Shown: piece by piece, positions 6,461 through 11,861 of the stretch | Numbering within the stretch: the stretch's first letter is position 1 | Layout of the letters: each line of letters opens with the position of its first letter | Assembly: GCA_020024185.1 (NCBI GenBank) | Contig: JAHHUD010000050.1 | Location: forward strand, 1-11,861 | Reading direction: 5' to 3' | Source: Oscillospiraceae bacterium | GTDB lineage: Bacteria; Bacillota; Clostridia; Oscillospirales; Ruminococcaceae | Length of the DNA: 11,861 nucleotides | Notes under the pieces: generated by a model | The model's input: the letters and a program-made list of their open reading frames with translations, nothing else | What the model was told of the DNA's origin: nothing | Database searches by the model: none | Program-made: the position numbers and the translations under genes

Positions 6461-6572
6461 TGTTTCAGGGCGAGGTTAGATTCCTCACCGGTGGTTATAG
6501 CCCACGACCGCATTTATTGCGCTGATTTGGTGAAACTCCAAAGCCGACGGTATAGTCCGGATGAAAGAAACA
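6461..6572 (+). promoter_or_regulatory. FMN riboswitch (RFN element)
   Basis: The conserved blocks of the RFN aptamer appear in order: CAGGGCGAGG near the 5' end, CACCGGTGG, AGCCCACGA, GCCGACGGTATAGTCCGGATG, and GAAAGAAACA at the 3' end. The closing P1 stem pairs 6461-6466 with 6567-6572. It is followed by an intrinsic terminator and then ribU, so FMN should switch transcription off. The 5' block TCAGGGC (6465-6471) is identical to the 3' arm of that terminator and could pair with its 5' arm when FMN is absent. Confidence 0.96.
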
Positions 6573-6593
6573 TAGATTTATTATTGTACATAT

Positions 6594-6627
6594 AAGCCCT
6601 GATTGTATATACAGTCAGGGCTTTTTT
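6594..6627 (+). terminator. Terminator of the FMN riboswitch expression platform
   Basis: AAGCCCTGA (6594-6602) pairs with TCAGGGCTT (6615-6623), with partial further pairing inside the loop, and a run of six T ends at 6627. ribU begins 67 bases later. Confidence 0.88.
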
Positions 6628-6694
6628 GCTTATAAAACTATGAACTCTAAAAACAGACCTCTATATATTTTTATTATCTTGGAGGTATTTCAAA

Positions 6695-7282
6695 ATGAAA
6701 AACACAAACCACATCAGAAAAATGACATCAACAGCAATGCTTTCAGCAGTTGCAACAGTATTGATGTTTTTTAGCTTTAATGTTCCATTTATGCCAAGTT
6801 TTATTTCAATGGATTTATCAGAACTTCCAGCATTGATTGCTTCGTTTTCATTTGGACCTATTGCTGGTATGTCAGTTTGCCTTGTTAAAAATCTTGTAAA
6901 TGTATTTTTTACATCAACAGGCGGTGTTGGCGAAATTTCAAACTTTATTCTTGGTACATCATTTGTTGTACCAGCTGGTATAATTTATCAAAAAATTAAG
7001 ACAAAAAAAGGTGCAATAATTGCTTCATTTGTTGGTGCAGCCACAATGGCAATATTGAGTATTATTAGCAACTATTATCTTGTATATCCTGTTTATACAG
7101 CATTTATGCCTATGGAAGCAATTTTGGGTGCATATCGTGCTATAAATCCAAATGTTGAAACATTGATGGATGCACTTATATGGTTTAATATGCCATTTAC
7201 ATTTATTAAAGGCATGATAAGTGTTGGTATTACAATGTTGATTTATAAACCTTTAGAACCAGTTTTAAAAGGTAAAAGATAA
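6695..7282 (+). CDS. ribU: Riboflavin ECF transporter S component RibU
   Basis: This 195-residue membrane protein binds riboflavin outside the cell and works with the shared ECF energising module (EcfA, EcfA', EcfT), which is not encoded here. About six hydrophobic segments are seen. The first helix has the AxxxA motif (Ala14-Ala18) that S components use to contact EcfT. The segment MDLSELPALIASFSFGP (39-55) followed by the GMSVCLVKNLVN region is typical of RibU. GGAGGT lies 8 bases before the ATG. The FMN riboswitch in its leader independently supports flavin transport: the cell should shut off import when FMN is plentiful. It is a single gene. No hairpin terminator is visible between its stop and the next promoter, so read-through into the SAM riboswitch is possible. 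Confidence 0.94.
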   Translation: MKNTNHIRKMTSTAMLSAVATVLMFFSFNVPFMPSFISMDLSELPALIASFSFGPIAGMSVCLVKNLVNVFFTSTGGVGEISNFILGTSFVVPAGIIYQKIKTKKGAIIASFVGAATMAILSIISNYYLVYPVYTAFMPMEAILGAYRAINPNVETLMDALIWFNMPFTFIKGMISVGITMLIYKPLEPVLKGKR

Positions 7283-7306
7283 TTTTGTGAAATTTGAAAT
7301 TTTTAA

Positions 7307-7335
7307 TTGACAAAACATATTGTATAAAATATAAT
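7307..7335 (+). promoter_or_regulatory. Perfect-consensus promoter for the SAM riboswitch-metK transcript
   Basis: TTGACA (7307-7312), exactly 17 bases and TATAAT (7330-7335) lie 20 bases before the aptamer. Confidence 0.88.
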
Positions 7336-7355
7336 ATACATGAAAATTGAATTTA

Positions 7356-7450
7356 ACTTATTAAGAGAGACAGAGGGAATTGGCCCTGAGAAGTCCGGCA
7401 ACCTGCATCTGCAAGGTGCTAAATCCAACGGTAAAAACCGAGAGATAAGT
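7356..7450 (+). promoter_or_regulatory. SAM-I riboswitch (S box)
   Basis: The P1 stem pairs ACTTAT (7356-7361) with ATAAGT (7445-7450). Inside are the S-box blocks AAGAGAGACAGAGGGA, TGGCCCTGAGAAGTCCGGCA, the AAGGTGCTAAATCC block and GAGAGATAAG. It is followed at once by an intrinsic terminator and then metK. High S-adenosylmethionine should therefore stop synthesis of the enzyme that makes it. Confidence 0.97.
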
Positions 7451-7457
7451 ATTATAG

Positions 7458-7484
7458 CTCACAGGTTTTGCCTGTGAGTTTTTT
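7458..7484 (+). terminator. Terminator of the SAM-I riboswitch expression platform
   Basis: CTCACAGG (7458-7465) pairs with CCTGTGAG (7471-7478) around a 5-base loop, followed by six T (7479-7484). It lies 7 bases after the aptamer and 54 bases before metK. Confidence 0.92.
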
Positions 7485-7538
7485 GTTTGAGTTAAGTTCT
7501 TTTTTATATATTTACAATTAAAAAGGAGATTAAAGATT

Positions 7539-8684
7539 ATGTCAAAAGTATTATTTACTTCAGAATCAGTAACAGAAGGACATCCAGATAAAGTGGCAGA
7601 CCAAATTTCAGATGCCGTTTTAGATGCTATTTTGGAAAATGACCCAGATGGTCGTGTTGCATGTGAAACAAGCGTGACAACAGGTATGGTTTTCTGCATG
7701 GGTGAAATCACAACAAAATGTTATGTTGATATTCAAAAAATTGCAAGAAAAGTTGTTGAAGAAATCGGATATACAAGAGCAAAATATGGTTTTGACTGCA
7801 ATACTTGTGCTGTTATGACAGCAATTGATGAGCAATCACCAGATATTGCTATGGGTACAAATGATACAGTTGGTGGTGCAGGTGACCAAGGTATGATGTT
7901 TGGTTTTGCTTGTGACGAAACACCAGAACTTATGCCAATGCCAATTTCTCTTGCACATAAATTGTCAAAAAGACTTGCAGAAGTTAGAAAAACAAATGTA
8001 GTTGATTATCTTAGACCAGATGGTAAAACTCAGGTTACAGTTGAATATGTTGATGGGGTTCCAACAAGAGTTGATACAGTTGTACTCTCAACACAACATG
8101 CACCAGAAGCTACACTTGAACAAATTCACAACGATATGATGGAATATGTAATTAAGCCAGTTATTCCAGCAAATCTTCTTGATGAAAATACAAAATATTA
8201 CATAAATCCAACAGGACGTTTTGTTGTTGGTGGACCACAGGGAGACTCTGGACTTACAGGCAGAAAAATTATTGTTGATACATACGGTGGATATGCACGT
8301 CACGGTGGTGGTGCTTTTTCTGGTAAAGACCCAACAAAAGTTGACAGAAGTGCTGCTTACGCTGCAAGATATGTTGCAAAAAATATTGTTGCTGCTGGTC
8401 TTGCAAAAAAATGTGAAGTACAAATTGCTTATGCAATAGGTGTTGCACAACCAGTATCTGTTTTGGTTGATACATTTGGTACAAATACTGTTGCAGAAGA
8501 AAAAATTGAAGAAGCAGTTAAAAAAGTATTTGACCTTAGTCCAAAAGGTATTATTGAAACATTGGACCTCAGAAAACCAATTTATCGCCAGCTTGCAGCT
8601 TATGGTCATATTGGTAGAGAAGACCTTGGTGTTAACTGGGAAAAAACAGATAAAGTTGATGCTTTACTTGCTGCAATTAAATAA
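7539..8684 (+). CDS. metK: S-adenosylmethionine synthetase (methionine adenosyltransferase)
   Basis: MetK joins methionine and ATP to give S-adenosylmethionine, releasing phosphate and diphosphate; it is a cytoplasmic homotetramer. The protein has 381 residues, close to the usual 380-400. Signature motifs are all present: GHPDKVADQISDA with His15 and Asp17, GAGDQGMMFG (113-122) for ATP, and the long C-terminal signature GRFVVGGPQGDSGLTGRK starting at residue 226 and running to VDTYGG. AAGGAGAT lies 8 bases before the ATG. It is controlled by the SAM-I riboswitch in its leader and ends at a terminator 16 bases after the stop, so it is a single-gene unit. Confidence 0.98.
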   Translation: MSKVLFTSESVTEGHPDKVADQISDAVLDAILENDPDGRVACETSVTTGMVFCMGEITTKCYVDIQKIARKVVEEIGYTRAKYGFDCNTCAVMTAIDEQSPDIAMGTNDTVGGAGDQGMMFGFACDETPELMPMPISLAHKLSKRLAEVRKTNVVDYLRPDGKTQVTVEYVDGVPTRVDTVVLSTQHAPEATLEQIHNDMMEYVIKPVIPANLLDENTKYYINPTGRFVVGGPQGDSGLTGRKIIVDTYGGYARHGGGAFSGKDPTKVDRSAAYAARYVAKNIVAAGLAKKCEVQIAYAIGVAQPVSVLVDTFGTNTVAEEKIEEAVKKVFDLSPKGIIETLDLRKPIYRQLAAYGHIGREDLGVNWEKTDKVDALLAAIK

Positions 8685-8700
8685 TAAATATATTTCAATA

Positions 8701-8735
8701 AAAAGCTAGTGTGTTAAAAATACACTAGCTTTTTT
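8701..8735 (+). terminator. Intrinsic terminator of metK
   Basis: A perfect 12-bp stem (8701-8712 with 8722-8733) closes a 9-base loop, and the T run reaches 8735. The mirrored A run at 8701-8704 could let it act weakly on the other strand too. Confidence 0.92.
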
Positions 8736-9026
8736 ACATTTGTAATAAATATTTTAATTTGATGATATGATAGTGAATTTATAAAGATTATAGTACCTTA
8801 TCAGATAACAAGTGTTAAATAATTAATTAAAAAATTATAAAGTGTAAAATAAAAAAATAATGCTTTAATTAAAATATATATTTAAAAAGAGTTTGTTTAT
8901 TTTGGTTTATTGCTATACTTAAATATATTGTAAAAATATACATTATATGGTATTATAAAAAATAACATATACTATTAATGTATTACTTAAATCAATAATT
9001 TTAAGAGACTTACTACGGAGGATTAA
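8736..9026. other. AT-rich intergenic region, no gene seen
   Basis: About 290 bases of very AT-rich sequence between the metK terminator and the nucleotidyltransferase gene. No convincing open frame with a ribosome binding site, no tRNA and no known riboswitch motif could be recognised. The only items noted are a moderate promoter (8928-8956) and the GGAGG site at 9017-9021 for the next gene. Confidence 0.6.
8928..8956 (+). promoter_or_regulatory. Possible promoter for the nucleotidyltransferase-glf pair
   Basis: TTGTAA (8928-8933), a 17-base spacer and TATTAT (8951-8956) match consensus at 4 of 6 and 5 of 6 positions. In DNA this AT-rich such matches occur by chance, so confidence is limited. 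Confidence 0.42.
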
Positions 9027-9941
9027 ATGGAAACAACGTTATTAATAATGGCGGCAGGTATAGGCTCAAGATTTGGTGGAGGAATAAAACAACTTGCACC
9101 AGTTGGTCCAAATGGAGAAATCATCATGGATTACTCAATACATGATGCTATAAAAGCCGGATTTAACAAAATTGTTTTTATAATCAGAAAAGATATTGAA
9201 GCAGATTTTAGAGAAGTAATTGGAAACAGAATAGAAAAAATCTGTGAAAATGCAAATGTAAAAGTTGAATATGTATTTCAAAGTATTGATAATATACCAA
9301 ATGGTATTAGCGTTCCAGAAGGAAGAACAAAACCATGGGGTACAGGTCAAGCAGTTTTGGCTGCAAAAGATGTTGTGAAAGAGCCTTTTGCAGTTATAAA
9401 TGCAGATGATTACTATGGAAAAGAGGCATTTGTGAAAATTCATAAATTCTTGACATCAGAAGTTAAATCAACTGATTTTTGCATGGCAGGTTTTGTTTTG
9501 AAAAATACACTCAGCGAAAATGGTGGTGTAACAAGAGGTGTTTGCAAAGTAAACGAAAACGGATATCTCACAGATGTTGTTGAAACTTCAGATATTGTAA
9601 AAACAGAAAATGGAGCTCAAACAAACGGACAAGACATAGATATTAACAGTCTTGTTTCTATGAATATGTGGGGGCTTTCTCCAGAATTTATGTGCACATT
9701 AGAAAAAGGTTTTGATGAGTTTTTTAAAACTATAAGTCAAAACCCACTTAAAGCAGAATATCTTTTACCAATTTATATTGGTCAACTTTTGAGAGAGGAT
9801 AAGGTATCTGTAAAAGTTTTGGAAACACAAGATAAATGGTTTGGTGTTACATATCAGGAAGATAAAGAGTTTGTTATTGAAAGTTTTAAAAAGCTTATAG
9901 ATGAAGGAGTATATAACTCAGATTTATTTATAGATTTATAA
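9027..9941 (+). CDS. Sugar-phosphate nucleotidyltransferase-like protein
   Basis: This 304-residue protein has the GT-A-like nucleotidyltransferase fold; relatives join a sugar 1-phosphate to an NTP to make a nucleotide sugar and diphosphate. The signature loop MAAGIGSRFGGGIKQL (8-23) holds the triphosphate, with the essential Arg15 and Lys21. KPWGTGQAVLAA (102-113) is the base-recognition region, and NADDYYG (125-131) carries the metal-binding acidic pair. It does not look like classic GalU, GlmU or RfbA, so substrate and nucleotide are unknown. GGAGG sits 5 bases before the ATG. glf follows 32 bases after the stop with no terminator, which suggests one transcript and a role in supplying sugar nucleotides such as UDP-hexose for a galactofuranose-containing glycan. 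The fold is firm, the pathway inferred. Confidence 0.8.
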   Translation: METTLLIMAAGIGSRFGGGIKQLAPVGPNGEIIMDYSIHDAIKAGFNKIVFIIRKDIEADFREVIGNRIEKICENANVKVEYVFQSIDNIPNGISVPEGRTKPWGTGQAVLAAKDVVKEPFAVINADDYYGKEAFVKIHKFLTSEVKSTDFCMAGFVLKNTLSENGGVTRGVCKVNENGYLTDVVETSDIVKTENGAQTNGQDIDINSLVSMNMWGLSPEFMCTLEKGFDEFFKTISQNPLKAEYLLPIYIGQLLREDKVSVKVLETQDKWFGVTYQEDKEFVIESFKKLIDEGVYNSDLFIDL

Positions 9942-9973
9942 TTTGATGTTAATATAATAAATGGTGAAATTTT

Positions 9974-11077
9974 ATGAAAAAATATGATTATTTGATAGTT
10001 GGTGCTGGACTTTATGGTGCTGTATTTGCAAATGAATTAAAAAAACAAGGAAAAACATGTCTTGTTATAGATAAAAGAAATCACATAGCTGGAAATATTT
10101 ATACTTATGAATGTGAAGGTATAAATGTTCATCAGTATGGTGCACATATTTTCCATACAAATAATAAAGAAGTATGGGATTATGTAAATGAATTTGCTGT
10201 ATTTAACAGATACACAAATGCTCCTGTTGCAAATTATAATGGTGAAATGTATAATTTGCCATTTAACATGAATACATTTAACAAAATGTGGGGAGTTATA
10301 ACCCCTAAACAGGCTCAAGATAAAATTGAACAACAAAGACAACAAGCAGGAATAAAAGAACCTAAAAACCTTGAAGAACAGGCAATCAGCCTTGTTGGTA
10401 CAGATATTTATGAAAAATTAATTAATGGTTATACAGAAAAACAATGGGGTAGACCATGTAAAGAGTTGCCTTCGTTTATAATCAAGCGTATTCCTGTTCG
10501 TTTTACATATGATAACAACTATTTTAATGCGTTGTACCAAGGTATTCCGGTTGGTGGATACACAAAAATGGTTGAAAATATGCTTGAGGGTGTAGAAGTA
10601 CAGCTTGGAAAAGATTATCTTGCTGAAAAAGAAATGTATGATGAAATGGCTGATAAAGTTGTATATACAGGTCCAATTGACGGATACTTTGGATATAAAC
10701 TTGGTGCATTGCAATATAGAAGTGTAAGATTTGAAACAGAAATTCTTGACATGGAAAATTATCAAGGTAATGCTGTAATAAATTATACAGATAGAGAAAC
10801 TCCATATACAAGAATTATAGAACACAAGCACTTTGAATTTGGCACACAGCCTAAAACTGTTATAAGTAAAGAATATAGTGCAGAATGGACACCAGATGTT
10901 GAGCCATATTACCCTGTAAATGATGAGGTAAATGATAATTTATATGCAAAATATAAAGAACTTGCTGATAAAGAAGAAAATGTAATTTTTGGTGGTCGTC
11001 TTGGTGAGTATAAGTACTATGATATGGATAAAGTTATAGAAGTAGCTTTAAATGTTTGCCACAATGAATTGAAATAA
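9974..11077 (+). CDS. glf: UDP-galactopyranose mutase
   Basis: Glf is a cytoplasmic FAD enzyme that interconverts UDP-galactopyranose and UDP-galactofuranose, the donor of galactofuranose for surface glycans. The 367 residues match bacterial family size. Visible features are the dinucleotide-binding GAGLYG (10-15), the flavin-site VIDKRNHIAGN (31-41), HQYGAHIFHT (53-62), YTEKQWGRPCKELP with the substrate tryptophan, the mobile-loop KRIPVR arginines (Arg172 and Arg176), and GGRLGEYKYYDMD (340-352) near the C-terminus. The ribosome binding site is weak (GGTGA about 7 bases upstream), fitting a second gene of an operon with the nucleotidyltransferase. No galactofuranosyltransferase is in the window. 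The reduced flavin needed for catalysis links it loosely to riboflavin uptake. Confidence 0.97.
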   Translation: MKKYDYLIVGAGLYGAVFANELKKQGKTCLVIDKRNHIAGNIYTYECEGINVHQYGAHIFHTNNKEVWDYVNEFAVFNRYTNAPVANYNGEMYNLPFNMNTFNKMWGVITPKQAQDKIEQQRQQAGIKEPKNLEEQAISLVGTDIYEKLINGYTEKQWGRPCKELPSFIIKRIPVRFTYDNNYFNALYQGIPVGGYTKMVENMLEGVEVQLGKDYLAEKEMYDEMADKVVYTGPIDGYFGYKLGALQYRSVRFETEILDMENYQGNAVINYTDRETPYTRIIEHKHFEFGTQPKTVISKEYSAEWTPDVEPYYPVNDEVNDNLYAKYKELADKEENVIFGGRLGEYKYYDMDKVIEVALNVCHNELK

Positions 11078-11145
11078 CAATTTAATCATAGTAAATCAGT
11101 ACAGATATAGTTCTAAATCTATTTAGTAATATTTAGGAGAAAATA

Positions 11146-11658
11146 ATGTTAGATAAAAAAGTTGTTGAACTATTAAATAGTCAAGTTAATAAAGAATTTT
11201 ATTCAGCATATCTTTATCTTGATTTTTCAAACTATTATCATGATTTAGGTCTTGAGGGCTTTGGAAATTGGTATAGAGTACAGGCTCAAGAAGAAAGAGA
11301 CCATGCAATGTTGTTTATGCAATATCTTTTAAATAATGGCGAAAAAGTTGAACTTGAGGCTATTGAAAAGCCAAATATTAAAATTACAAGTGCAAAAGCT
11401 GTTTTGTCTGAAGGTTTGGAACATGAACATTATGTAACAGGTCTTATAAATTCAATCTATGACGCAGCATATTCAGTAAAAGATTTTCGTACAATGCAGT
11501 TTCTTGACTGGTTTGTAAAAGAACAAGGTGAAGAAGAAACAAATGCAGAAAATCTTGTTAGAAAATTTGCGCTTTTTGGAGATGACCCAAAAGGACTTTA
11601 TATGCTTGACAGTGAACTTGGTGCACGTGTTTATACAGCTCCAAGCTTAGTAATTTAA
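11146..11658 (+). CDS. ftnA: Bacterial non-haem ferritin
   Basis: This 170-residue ferritin would form a 24-subunit shell that oxidises Fe(II) and stores it as a ferric mineral in the cytoplasm. The ferroxidase residues line up at the same numbers as in E. coli FtnA: Glu17, Glu50, His53, Glu94, Gln127 and Glu130, with the conserved Tyr24. There is no haem-ligand methionine pattern of bacterioferritin. AGGAGA lies 5 bases before the ATG. The 68-base gap after glf has no terminator. It has only a weak possible promoter (TATAGT at 11106-11111 with a poor -35), and no Fur or PerR box was recognised, so co-transcription with glf or a weak own promoter are both open. A strong terminator follows. 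The symbol ftnA is by homology; some genomes call it ftn. Confidence 0.96.
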   Translation: MLDKKVVELLNSQVNKEFYSAYLYLDFSNYYHDLGLEGFGNWYRVQAQEERDHAMLFMQYLLNNGEKVELEAIEKPNIKITSAKAVLSEGLEHEHYVTGLINSIYDAAYSVKDFRTMQFLDWFVKEQGEEETNAENLVRKFALFGDDPKGLYMLDSELGARVYTAPSLVI

Positions 11659-11669
11659 AAATATTATAA

Positions 11670-11710
11670 ATAAAACAGACACTAGATTTAAAATAGTGTC
11701 TGTTTTATTG
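11670..11710 (+). terminator. Intrinsic terminator of the ferritin gene
   Basis: A perfect 15-bp stem (11670-11684 with 11694-11708) closes a 9-base loop, with the T run forming the end of the stem. It begins 11 bases after the ferritin stop. The A run on the 5' side could let it act on minus-strand transcripts from beyond the window. Confidence 0.9.
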
Positions 11711-11861
11711 TGTAAAATTAATATGAATTTTTATAAAATAAAAAGAACAAAAGTTTTAATATACTTTATAACAAACTAATTTATGAAATTTGAGAATAAA
11801 AGAAAATATTATCAAAAATTATTCTAAATAATAATAAAAACATGGTTAATTACATATGAAA
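11711..11861. other. AT-rich tail of the window, no gene seen
   Basis: The last 150 bases are very AT-rich. Short ATG frames here close within about 15 codons and lack ribosome binding sites. Promoter-like AT stretches exist but none is convincing. Confidence 0.55.

Noticed and set aside
7355..7498. Pairing of AACTTA (7355-7360) with TAAGTT (7493-7498) as a SAM riboswitch antiterminator
   Set aside because: The second segment is beyond the terminator T run, so it would be transcribed too late to decide termination.
11113..11126. Small hairpin CTAAA-TCTA-TTTAG between glf and the ferritin gene as a terminator
   Set aside because: The stem is only 5 bp, AT-rich and has no T run after it.

Overview
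The window looks like a piece of chromosome from a low-GC, Gram-positive-type anaerobe (Bacillota, most likely class Clostridia). The reasons are the strongly AT-rich DNA, strong AGGAGG-type ribosome binding sites, sigma-A promoters close to TTGACA-17-TATAAT, T-tailed intrinsic terminators, transcription-terminating FMN and SAM-I riboswitches, ECF-type vitamin uptake, and lipoproteins of families common in Clostridia (DUF4358 and FMN-binding). No tRNA, rRNA, IS element, CRISPR array or phage gene was found. Species cannot be named from the sequence.

Layout. 1-2363, minus strand: the N-terminal 407 codons of an MBOAT O-acyltransferase (TTG start, cut by the window edge), a DUF4358-type lipoprotein, and an FMN-binding-domain lipoprotein. 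2364-2735: a divergent control region with two convincing promoters and a 14-bp palindrome between them. 2736-5197, plus strand: a Gx-family membrane transporter followed closely by groES and groEL. 5247-6338, minus strand: an MscS-type channel, convergent with groEL across a shared bidirectional terminator. 6423-7282: FMN riboswitch and the riboflavin importer ribU. 7307-8684: SAM-I riboswitch and metK. 8736-9026: an AT-rich gap with one possible promoter. 9027-11077: a sugar-nucleotidyltransferase-like gene and UDP-galactopyranose mutase (glf). 11146-11658: ferritin. The last 150 bases hold no gene.

How the genes may work together. Most are housekeeping or stress functions: GroESL for folding, MscS for osmotic down-shock, MetK for S-adenosylmethionine, ferritin for iron storage. 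Two themes stand out. The first is flavin: an FMN-binding lipoprotein faces a Gx-family (EetB-like) membrane protein across one promoter region, and an FMN-controlled riboflavin importer lies a few kilobases away. This recalls parts of the flavin-based extracellular electron transfer set, but most other components are not here. The second is the cell envelope: the MBOAT acyltransferase and the nucleotidyltransferase-glf pair point to an O-acylated, possibly galactofuranose-containing surface glycan.

Four starts were set from ribosome binding sites rather than from the longest open frame: TTG at 1223, ATG at 2363, GTG at 2736 and ATG at 6338. I see no clear evidence of an entirely new system. 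The flavin-related divergent pair and the groESL operon without a CIRCE operator are the items most worth checking.
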